DNA from: Bacteroidales bacterium
GTDB lineage: Bacteria; Bacteroidota; Bacteroidia; Bacteroidales; P3
Direction: 5' to 3'
Length of the DNA stretch: 6,172 nt
Assembly: GCA_900769785.1 (NCBI GenBank)
Contig: CAAGHV010000169.1
Span: 1-6,172, forward strand
Within the stretch, counting starts at the first letter, position 1; each line of letters begins with the position of its first letter. The translations under genes and the position numbers were made by a program. Of this stretch, positions 1 to 5,323 are shown piece after piece. The notes below the pieces were generated by a model. The model did no database searches. It was not told where the DNA came from and worked only from the letters and a program-made list of their open reading frames with translations.

Positions 1-240
1 CTTTTACACCCCCCTGTTGCTACGATGATACCCACCCCTCCACGCAAATAATACATATTGTACATATGCCGCCATGGGGGTACGGTGATATGTTGGGACT
101 ATAGTGATATTGACACATATGAATATGTAGTGAATAAAATCCGTTGCATGGAATCCGCCGTGTGGAATTCGTCGCATGGTATAGACGCGCCGTGGCACGT
201 ATCTACGTTGGGTATATAATATATATATGTAGGGTAGGGG
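1..240. other. Noncoding tract with short degenerate repeats, left edge
   Basis: I see no credible gene here. The only open frame (minus strand, 64 codons) has no recognisable motif and is rich in His, Arg and Tyr, as expected from repeat-derived sequence. Visible structure: GTGATAT at 85-91 and 104-110; ATATTG(T/AC)ACATATG at 55-68 and again at 107-121; a small palindrome ACATAT-ga-ATATGT at 115-128; a 14-bp tandem array at 137-178; CGCCGTG at 156-162 and 188-194; and an AT run near 213-229 followed by G-rich TAGGGTAGGGGG. It lies downstream of the minus-strand peptidase block. The next gene to the left is outside the window, so whether this is an intergenic spacer between convergent or co-directed genes is unknown. 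Confidence 0.6.
137..178. repeat. Three degenerate 14-bp tandem repeats
   Basis: Three contiguous units read AAATCCGTTGCATG (137-150), GAATCCGCCGTGTG (151-164) and GAATTCGTCGCATG (165-178). Pairwise identities by eye are 9/14 (units 1 and 2), 10/14 (2 and 3) and 11/14 (1 and 3); the rough consensus is GAATCCGTCGCATG. A fourth, poorly matching unit may follow, ending in CGCCGTG at 188-194. The period is not a multiple of three, which argues against a coding repeat. Function is unknown; it resembles a decayed minisatellite. Confidence 0.5.
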
Positions 241-249
241 GCTACAACA

Positions 250-298
250 AATGCCTTTAACACTTTGTTGTATATATCATTGTAGTGTTAAAGGCATT
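250..298 (-). terminator. 15-bp perfect inverted repeat downstream of the aminopeptidase P gene
   Basis: AATGCCTTTAACACT (250-264) is an exact reverse complement of AGTGTTAAAGGCATT (284-298), with a 19-nt loop. It starts 22 nt beyond the minus-strand stop codon at 321-323, so it is well placed to end the pepD-pepP transcript. On the minus strand the stem is followed only by TGTTGTAG rather than a long U run, so a classic intrinsic terminator is not assured; it could be a bidirectional terminator or a 3'-end stabilising hairpin. A second pairing, TACAACAA (243-250) with TTGTTGTA (265-272), uses the loop of the first and competes with it. Confidence 0.65.
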
Positions 299-320
299 AT
301 GCAATGTTGTGCAACAGCTA

Positions 321-1709
321 TTACTGAGCCATTACTTCTTCTATCTCGGCAACTGTTTTTGGTATAGGTTTACCCAGTACTTGGCATCCTGTTTCGGTTA
401 CCAATAGGTCGTCTTCTATACGTATTCCGCCAAAGTCTTTATATTTTTCCAGTTCGTCGAAGTTTATAAACTCGGCATTTATTTTTTCGTTACGCCACTT
501 GTCTATAAGAGCCGGTATAAAGTAGCAACCCGGTTCGTCGGTCATTACAAATCCCGGTTGCAGTTTGCGTCCAAGGCGTAGGAATCCTAGTCCGAATTGT
601 TGGCTTCGTATGGTTTCGTCGTCGTAGCCTACGTTTATTTCGCCGTAGTTTTCCATGTCGTGAACATCTAGTCCCATCATGTGGCCGAGGCCGTGGGGCA
701 TAAGTATTGAGTGTGCACCGTTGGCCACTATGTCGTCAACATTTCCTTTAAGTATATTTAGGTCTTTGTAGCCTTGTGCCAATACTTTTGACATTTGAGT
801 GTGTACCTCTTGGTATGTTATTCCCGGTTTGGTTATTTTTATCACTTCCATATTAGCGGCAAGCACTATTTCGTATATTGCTTTTTGGCGGGCATCGAAC
901 TTGCCACCTACGGGTACCGAGCGGGTAATATCGCTACAGTAGTGCATTGGTGTTTCGCAACCGGCGTCCATTACCAGCATACGTCCTACTCTCAGTAGGT
1001 TGCTGTGGTTGTGGTTGTGCAGGGTTTGTCCGTTGATGGTCATAATTATAGGGAACGATACCGGGCCGCCGTTTGCCAATGCTATACCTTCCATGGCACC
1101 TGCCAGCTCGTATTCGTAGCGTCCGGGCATAGCCATCTTCATGGCTGTGGTGTGCATTTCGTAGGCTGTGGCTATAGCTTTTTCTATTTCGGCTATCTCT
1201 TCGGCACTCTTAATGGAGCGTTGTTTCACACAGGCATGTATAAGCTCTAGCGATGCATAGCGGTTTACATGGCTTTGGCTTATTCCCAACAGGCTGCTTA
1301 TCTCCATTAGGTTTTTCATGCGGTAGGGAGGTAGGTAGTGTACCTTGCGGCCTGCTCCTATGGCTTTGTTTACCACATCGGTAAGGGCTGCTTTGGGAGC
1401 ACTGTTGGCTACACCCACATTTGCTGCCAATTCTTTTACCGATGGCAGGTTGCCCATCCATATTATGTCGTCGAGGTCGTAGTCGTTGGCATATATCCAG
1501 TCTTCGCCGCTGTCGCAGTCTAGTACTCCTATAAGGTCTTCGCGTTGAAGGCCGAAGAAGTATAAGAATGTGCTATCTTGGCGGAAGGCGTAGGTGTTGT
1601 TTGGGTAGTTGAAGCTGGCTTCGCCATTGCCTTGTATTATTATAAGTCCGTGTTTTACATCTTTTCGCAGTTGCTCTCTGCGTGCTATATATGTCTCTTT
1701 GCTAAACAT
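321..1709 (-). CDS. pepP: Aminopeptidase P family metallopeptidase (Xaa-Pro aminopeptidase, M24B)
   Basis: The 462-residue cytosolic enzyme should remove the N-terminal residue from peptides with proline in second position, using two metal ions (usually manganese). The N-terminal creatinase-like domain spans about residues 1-165 and the pita-bread catalytic domain about 170-450. All five expected metal ligands are visible: D248 (in VMDAG), D260 (in CSDITRSVPV), H343 (in HGLGHMMGLDVHD), E392 (in TDEPGCYF) and E432 (in GIRIEDDLLVTETG). H339 and H350 match the accessory active-site histidines. Length is typical of bacterial PepP, and there is no signal peptide. The ATG at 1707-1709 has no Shine-Dalgarno motif, only an A-rich leader, and gives the family's usual N-terminus. 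The gene lies 68 nt downstream of pepD on the same strand, with a hairpin between, so co-transcription is possible but may be attenuated. Family assignment is strong; exact substrate preference (Xaa-Pro versus Xaa-Pro dipeptides only) is inferred. Confidence 0.95.
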   Translation of the reverse strand: MFSKETYIARREQLRKDVKHGLIIIQGNGEASFNYPNNTYAFRQDSTFLYFFGLQREDLIGVLDCDSGEDWIYANDYDLDDIIWMGNLPSVKELAANVGVANSAPKAALTDVVNKAIGAGRKVHYLPPYRMKNLMEISSLLGISQSHVNRYASLELIHACVKQRSIKSAEEIAEIEKAIATAYEMHTTAMKMAMPGRYEYELAGAMEGIALANGGPVSFPIIMTINGQTLHNHNHSNLLRVGRMLVMDAGCETPMHYCSDITRSVPVGGKFDARQKAIYEIVLAANMEVIKITKPGITYQEVHTQMSKVLAQGYKDLNILKGNVDDIVANGAHSILMPHGLGHMMGLDVHDMENYGEINVGYDDETIRSQQFGLGFLRLGRKLQPGFVMTDEPGCYFIPALIDKWRNEKINAEFINFDELEKYKDFGGIRIEDDLLVTETGCQVLGKPIPKTVAEIEEVMAQ

Positions 1710-1736
1710 TGTGTTCTGTATTTTTATTACAAAAGC

Positions 1737-1765
1737 AGGAAGGCTGCTATATATTCGGCCTTCCT
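1737..1765 (-). terminator. Hairpin between the pepD and pepP genes
   Basis: AGGAAGGC (1737-1744) pairs perfectly with GCCTTCCT (1758-1765): 8 bp with a 13-nt loop. On the transcribed minus strand the stem follows the pepD stop (1778-1780) by 12 nt and runs into TGCTTTTGTAAT, a short U-containing tail. This can be read as a weak terminator or partial attenuator that lowers pepP relative to pepD. The TGCTTTTG at 1730-1737 is also one base from the TAnnTTTG -7 consensus, but I see no matching -33 element, so a separate pepP promoter is only a possibility. Confidence 0.55.
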
Positions 1766-1777
1766 ACCATTGGCTGA

Positions 1778-3229
1778 TTATTGAATTGATTTTAATATTT
1801 CCAGTGTATGACGCCAAAACATTTCCACTGTTTTTATCTCCACTCTTTCGTCGGGCGAATGCACACCGCGTAGTGTAGGACCGTACGAAATCATATCCAT
1901 ACCTTCGTATTTTTCGCCTATCAGTCCGCATTCCAATCCGGCATGTATGGCTCGTACCACAGGTTCTTTGCCAAATAGGCGTTTGTAACTATCTACAGCC
2001 ACCTTCAGTATCTTGCTGTCGGGGTTGGGAGTCCAGCCCGGGTAGCCGTCGCCGTGGGTAACATGGGCACCGATAAGGCGGAAGGTTGCTTCTATCTTTT
2101 CGGCAGCAGCACGTTTGGCACTTTCTACGGAGCTGCGTTGGCTGGTGGTGATGTATATCTTTTCGTTGTCCATCTTTACCGATGCCAGGTTGGTAGATGT
2201 TTCTACAAAGTTTGGTATCTCTCTGGACATTGCCAATACGCCGTGAGCGCAGGCATATAGAGCGTTAAGTAGGTTTACTTGTGTCTTTTTGTCTATCAAT
2301 GCCGTTGGCATATCGGTGCATTCGGTTGCCACTTTCAGTGTTGGCTCGGTGGTGCGGAATTCGTATTGTACCGATTTTTCGAATGCTTCTACAGTAGCCT
2401 TCCATGCGTCGGCGTTGGCAGCCGGAACGGTGATGATGGCGTAAGCCTCGCGGGCAATGGCATTGCGTAGGTTGCCTCCATCTATTGTGGCTATACGTAG
2501 GCCTAGTTCTTCGGTAGCACGCCATAGTATGCGGGTAATTATTTTGTTGGCACAGCCCAAGCCCTTGTTAATATCATCGCCCGAGTGTCCGCCTTTAAGT
2601 CCCGATACTTTTATTATGAATGCTTTAGTGTTGTTATCAACGGTATCCTTGTCGTAGCCAAGATCTACGGTGGTATCTATACCTCCGGCACAGCCTATGA
2701 ATATTTCTCCTTCGTCTTCGCTATCGAGGTTGAGGAGTATTCGGCTTTTAAGCCAATTGTTTTTCAGTGCAAAAGCTCCCGATAGTCCTGTTTCTTCATC
2801 TACAGTGAATAGGCATTCGATAGGGCCGTGTTCTATATCGTTGGCAGCCAATATTGCCAATTCGGTGGCTACACCTATACCATCGTCGGCGCCAAGGGTT
2901 GTGCCATCGGCTTTGAGCCATTCGCCATCAATAACGGGGACAATGGCGTCCTTTTGGAAGTCGAACACTTTGTCGCTGTTCTTTTCACACACCATATCTA
3001 TATGCGATTGCAAGCATACCCATGGGCGATTTTCCATGCCTTTGGTGGCAGGCTTGCGGATAAGCACGTTGCCTATCTCGTCGGTAAGGGTTTCCAATCC
3101 GTGGTTTACACCAAATTCAATCAAATATTTTGTAATAAGTTCTTCGTGTTTCGAAGGACGCGGTATTCGCATAACCTCGCCGAAATAATGCCATATCATT
3201 TCGGGTTGTAATTTATCTAATACATTCAT
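1778..3229 (-). CDS. pepD: Aminoacyl-histidine dipeptidase / cytosol non-specific dipeptidase (M20C)
   Basis: The 483-residue zinc dipeptidase cleaves unblocked dipeptides such as Xaa-His (carnosine-like) in the cytosol. All residues of the M20 di-zinc centre are visible: H76 and catalytic D78 in QSHIDMV, bridging D115 in LGADDGIG, catalytic E145 and ligand E146 in VDEETG, D169 in NLDSED, and H457 in GVHSPDE. By memory of Vibrio PepD (H80, D119, E150, D173, H461) each ligand is shifted by exactly four, so the fold should be co-linear. The lid/dimerisation domain lies between about residues 190 and 390 and includes SGLKGGHSGDDI (209-220). Length matches the family (about 485). The ATG at 3227-3229 gives the expected MNVLDKLQPE start; the leader is A/T-rich without a Shine-Dalgarno motif. 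It is the first gene of the minus-strand unit, about 70 nt downstream of a TATCTTTG promoter box, and is followed by the aminopeptidase P gene. Nothing looks broken. Confidence 0.97.
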   Translation of the reverse strand: MNVLDKLQPEMIWHYFGEVMRIPRPSKHEELITKYLIEFGVNHGLETLTDEIGNVLIRKPATKGMENRPWVCLQSHIDMVCEKNSDKVFDFQKDAIVPVIDGEWLKADGTTLGADDGIGVATELAILAANDIEHGPIECLFTVDEETGLSGAFALKNNWLKSRILLNLDSEDEGEIFIGCAGGIDTTVDLGYDKDTVDNNTKAFIIKVSGLKGGHSGDDINKGLGCANKIITRILWRATEELGLRIATIDGGNLRNAIAREAYAIITVPAANADAWKATVEAFEKSVQYEFRTTEPTLKVATECTDMPTALIDKKTQVNLLNALYACAHGVLAMSREIPNFVETSTNLASVKMDNEKIYITTSQRSSVESAKRAAAEKIEATFRLIGAHVTHGDGYPGWTPNPDSKILKVAVDSYKRLFGKEPVVRAIHAGLECGLIGEKYEGMDMISYGPTLRGVHSPDERVEIKTVEMFWRHTLEILKSIQ

Positions 3230-3297
3230 GTTGCGTATATTTAGTTCTTTAATTTATATACCTGTTATTATAACGATAAAATATCCAATACGGTTTG

Positions 3298-3322
3298 CAA
3301 AGATACAAAAACTTTTTGACAA
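3298..3322 (-). promoter_or_regulatory. Bacteroidota-type promoter for pepD
   Basis: On the minus strand TATCTTTG (3298-3305) matches the -7 element TAnnTTTG exactly. The nearest upstream TTG (complement of CAA, 3320-3322) is 14 nt away, closer than the usual 19-23 nt, so the -33 element is imperfect or absent. The box points at pepD and would leave a leader of roughly 60-65 nt, which is A/T-rich. Confidence 0.65.
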
Positions 3323-3390
3323 CTGCAGCCTGTTGAGAATAAAATATCTACATCGTTCTGTAAAATATTTATTCTACTTCACGGTAATGA

Positions 3391-3398
3391 TAACTTTG
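3391..3398 (+). promoter_or_regulatory. Isolated plus-strand -7 element match
   Basis: TAACTTTG fits TAnnTTTG exactly, but no TTTG lies 19-23 nt upstream (the best is TTTA at 3368-3371) and no gene follows within 500 bp. It could start a noncoding RNA through the repeat tract or a long panD leader, or be a chance match in A/T-rich DNA. Confidence 0.2.
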
Positions 3399-3457
3399 CT
3401 ATATAGCTTTTATTCTTATTCTTCATTGGTTTGTAATGTATTATATATTGTTATTGT

Positions 3458-3634
3458 TGTGTGGCGATGTGAAATTATAAGAATAATGCATACTACTAAA
3501 TACGGGTGGCGTGTGCCAATAAATTTCCTCCCGATGTAGTATTATCAGTATCACGAGGGCTACAGATTTTCCTGGCGATGTAATTTTACCTTCCCGGTGA
3601 TCTATTTTTATAGTTGTGGCTATAGTAGTTGTAG
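3458..3634. repeat. Degenerate tandem repeat with 22-bp period
   Basis: Six contiguous 22-bp units start at 3503, 3525, 3547, 3569, 3591 and 3613. At the same offset in each the core reads TGGCGTGTG (3507), TCCCGATGT (3529), TCACGAGGG (3551), TGGCGATGT (3573), CGGTGATCT (3595) and TGGCTATAG (3617). The first 20 bases of the best unit, TTCCTGGCGATGTAATTTTA (3569-3588), match 16/20 to the units at 3525 and 3591. An outlying copy at 3458-3477 matches 14/20. The unit at 3547 is weak. The period may persist further: GCAATA recurs 22 bp apart at 3634-3639 and 3656-3661. There are no unique spacers, so this is not CRISPR. Function is unknown. Confidence 0.5.
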
Positions 3635-3685
3635 CAATATGCAAATGCTTGTTTTGCAATACTGTAATTTTATGCCATTTTATAC

Positions 3686-3789
3686 CATACCATAGGTATG
3701 TGCATACCCTATTACAAAGGTTGCGATGGTAGGGTGTTGGCAAATTGATGATATACCGTGGCAGATATAGTTGTAGATGTGTTTGCCAC
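3686..3789. repeat. Cluster of short inverted repeats
   Basis: CATACC-ata-GGTATG at 3686-3700 forms a 6-bp stem. ACCCTA (3706-3711) pairs with TAGGGT (3730-3735). GTGGCA (3758-3763) pairs with TGCCAC (3784-3789). TGGCAAA (3738-3744) can instead pair with TTTGCCA (3782-3788), so the last two compete. Each alone is short enough to be chance in this composition; four within about 100 bp is what makes the cluster worth recording. Confidence 0.3.
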
Positions 3790-3873
3790 AATATAGGGTG
3801 GATAAAAAATATGCTACGATAATATGTTGATAATAAATAATGTGTGTAACAATTTTCAATAAAAGTAATGATA

Positions 3874-3906
3874 TTTCGCAATAACGTAAAAAAAGTTGTA
3901 CCTTTG
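3874..3906 (+). promoter_or_regulatory. Promoter of the panD unit
   Basis: TACCTTTG (3899-3906) matches the TAnnTTTG -7 element exactly. A degenerate -33 element, TTTC at 3874-3877, lies 21 nt upstream. The -7 box ends only 16 nt before the panD ATG (3923), so transcription should start about 10 nt from the start codon. The panD start codon choice rests partly on this: an in-frame ATG at 3896 lies within the promoter and could not be on the transcript. Confidence 0.75.
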
Positions 3907-3922
3907 CAAAAATTTTCAGAGT

Positions 3923-4267
3923 ATGTTTATAGAAGTACTAAAATCTAAGATTCATAGAGTTACAGTAATTGAGGCTAATTTGGATTATATCGGAAGTATC
4001 ACTATCGACGAGGATTTGATGGATGCCGTTAACCTAATCGAGAATGAGCGTGTAGATATTTATAACATCACCAATGGCGAGCGCTTTAGTACATACGCTA
4101 TAAAGGGTCGTCGTGGAAGCGGCATTATAGGTATCAACGGCGCAGCCGCTCACAAGGCCGGTGTTGGTGATCTTATTATTATTGCATCGTATGCTTCGAT
4201 GGATTTCGAAGAGGCTAAGACTTTTACACCATCGGTAGTGTTCCCCAAGGATAATAAGCTACGCTAA
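3923..4267 (+). CDS. panD: Aspartate 1-decarboxylase (pyruvoyl-dependent)
   Basis: This 114-residue enzyme converts L-aspartate to beta-alanine, the precursor joined to pantoate on the way to coenzyme A. The proenzyme cleaves itself between Gly24 and Ser25 (in DYIGSITID), Ser25 becoming the pyruvoyl cofactor. Every residue known to matter in the E. coli enzyme is at the same number here: K9, Y22, R54, T57, Y58 and N72. GRRGSGIIGINGAAAH (62-77) is the family signature, and length is typical for short PanD proteins. The start at 3923 gives the standard MFIEVLKSKIHRV N-terminus; the upstream in-frame ATG at 3896 is rejected because it sits in the promoter. The leader is about 10 nt with no Shine-Dalgarno motif. 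The gene opens a plus-strand unit, 47 nt ahead of the membrane-protein gene with no hairpin between them. panC is not adjacent. No PanZ/PanM-type maturation factor is visible; many PanD proteins mature without one. Confidence 0.98.
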   Translation: MFIEVLKSKIHRVTVIEANLDYIGSITIDEDLMDAVNLIENERVDIYNITNGERFSTYAIKGRRGSGIIGINGAAAHKAGVGDLIIIASYASMDFEEAKTFTPSVVFPKDNKLR

Positions 4268-4314
4268 ACAATTATCCGTAAATTAGTTTTTTCTTTAATA
4301 CACCTCAAATACCT

Positions 4315-5322
4315 ATGCGAAAGAAGATTGGCAATATCATCAAGTTTGTATTCTTTGTCGGCTTAGGTATATTTTTTATCTATTGGTTTTTGTCCAAACT
4401 CACATCCGACGAGAAGGCTCAGATATGGCAAGCATTTGATAATGTCAACTATTTTTGGGTGGCGGTGGTGTTCGTTACCGGTGTGCTTAGCCACGTTATA
4501 CGAGCGTTGCGTTGGCGGCTTTTGTTCGAGCCTTTGGGCTATAAACCACGTGTTTCCACCACCTTTGGTGCTGTAATGATAGCCTATTTGGCCAATTTGG
4601 CAGTGCCACGTTTGGGCGAGGTGCTACGTTGCGGTGTGCTTAATCAGTACGAGAAGGTGCCTATTCAAACATCGTTAGGTACGGTAGTTACCGAGCGTAT
4701 AATAGACCTTATAGGCTTTGCACTTACGGTTCTTTTGGGGTTGGTGTTGGAGTTTAATTTACTGAAAGATTATCTCTACGATGCTTTGTCGCAAAAGATG
4801 GCGGTGCCCAGTTTGGCAACCCTTGCCATTGCTGGTATTGCCGGTTTGCTATTGTGCATAGTGCTGTACCGCATATTCCGCAAGCGACTTATGCAGATAC
4901 CTCTTTTTATAAAGGTTAAGACAACAATTATAGACTTTTGGCAAGGTATAAAAAGTATCCTTCATCTGCGCCGTCCATGGCTGTTTGTTATATACAGTCT
5001 GCTCATATACGTACTATACTTTTTGGGTGGGTATATAGCATTTCTGGTATTGCCCGAAACCATGCACCTAACTCTTGTAGCTGCTCTTATGGTGTATATA
5101 TTTGGTTCGGTGGGTATGATGGTAACGCCCGGTGGCATAGGCCTATATCCGGCACTTATTGCCGAAACATTGGCAATATATAAGATAACCAAGCCTATAG
5201 GCTATGCTTTGGGTTGGATATCGTGGGGAGTGCAGCAGATAGTTACACTTGTGTTTGGTATGGGATACCTTATAGCACTGCCTTTGATGAAGAAGAAAAA
5301 CAACAAAACAGGTAAACAATAA
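4315..5322 (+). CDS. UPF0104 / flippase-like integral membrane protein (LPG synthase TM-region family)
   Basis: A 335-residue polytopic inner-membrane protein. About eight hydrophobic segments are visible, roughly at residues 8-27, 47-65, 83-98, 128-148, 166-187, 222-246, 252-270 and 300-322. Family-like motifs are RALRWRLLFEPLG (63-75), NLAVPRLGEVLRCGVL (94-109) with the P-R-x-G-E core, TERIIDLIG (126-134) and TPGGIGLYPAL (271-281). It corresponds to the N-terminal flippase-like half of MprF (YbhN/AglD-like family) and lacks the C-terminal aminoacyl-transferase domain, so it should not be called a lysylphosphatidylglycerol synthase. The likely role is moving a lipid or lipid-linked sugar across the membrane, but the substrate is unknown. 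The tail (325-335) is Lys/Asn-rich and probably cytosolic. ATG at 4315 starts with MRKK, a sensible positive flank for the first segment. It lies 47 nt after panD and only 1 nt before the heptose adenylyltransferase gene, which suggests a tie to envelope glycan synthesis (inference). Confidence 0.88.
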   Translation: MRKKIGNIIKFVFFVGLGIFFIYWFLSKLTSDEKAQIWQAFDNVNYFWVAVVFVTGVLSHVIRALRWRLLFEPLGYKPRVSTTFGAVMIAYLANLAVPRLGEVLRCGVLNQYEKVPIQTSLGTVVTERIIDLIGFALTVLLGLVLEFNLLKDYLYDALSQKMAVPSLATLAIAGIAGLLLCIVLYRIFRKRLMQIPLFIKVKTTIIDFWQGIKSILHLRRPWLFVIYSLLIYVLYFLGGYIAFLVLPETMHLTLVAALMVYIFGSVGMMVTPGGIGLYPALIAETLAIYKITKPIGYALGWISWGVQQIVTLVFGMGYLIALPLMKKKNNKTGKQ

Positions 5323-5323
5323 T

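Larger units (their letters stand above)
3306..3873. other. Long noncoding tract between divergent operons
   Basis: About 570 bp separate the pepD promoter from the panD promoter. Open frames here (for example 146 codons on the minus strand, 3441-3881) have strongly skewed composition (His, Ile, Tyr, Thr), no known motif, and overlap the panD promoter, so I call none of them genes. The tract contains a degenerate 22-bp-period repeat (3503-3634, with an outlying copy at 3458-3477), several short inverted repeats between 3686 and 3789, and a lone plus-strand -7 match at 3391-3398. No panC gene is present, although panC commonly precedes panD. No tRNA or recognised riboswitch was seen. Confidence 0.65.

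Noticed and set aside
4..198. 64-codon open frame on the minus strand
   Set aside because: No recognisable domain; it crosses the 14-bp repeats, whose period is not a multiple of three; the composition is unlike the real genes.
305..316. TGTTGTGCAACA palindrome just after the pepP stop as a hairpin
   Set aside because: The loop would be only two nucleotides unless the stem shrinks to 4 bp; too weak to call beside the 15-bp hairpin next to it.
2670..3188. 172-codon plus-strand frame inside pepD
   Set aside because: Fully antisense to a well-conserved enzyme with intact catalytic motifs; Ser/Pro-rich content is a typical shadow of the opposite strand.
3228..3539. 103-codon plus-strand frame beginning at the pepD start codon region
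   Set aside because: Overlaps the pepD leader and promoter in antisense, has low-complexity hydrophobic and aromatic content, and no promoter or family match.
3458..3634. CRISPR array
   Set aside because: The units are contiguous and degenerate with no unique spacers, and no cas genes are present.
3441..3881. 146-codon open frame on the minus strand
   Set aside because: Skewed composition with runs of Thr, Ile, His and Tyr, no motif, its start region overlaps the panD promoter, and the underlying DNA is repetitive with a 22-bp period not divisible by three.
3896..3925. Upstream in-frame start for panD at 3896
   Set aside because: It lies within the -7 region, and the extra nine residues do not belong to the PanD family N-terminus; MFIEVLKSKIHRV from 3923 puts all catalytic residues at canonical numbers.
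4268..4314. Terminator or promoter between panD and the membrane-protein gene
   Set aside because: There is a T-rich run (about 4287-4295) but no stem before it, and no TAnnTTTG element; read as an ordinary intra-operon gap.
4315..5322. Calling the membrane protein a lysylphosphatidylglycerol synthase (MprF)
   Set aside because: At 335 residues it has only the flippase-like membrane half and lacks the soluble aminoacyl-transferase domain.
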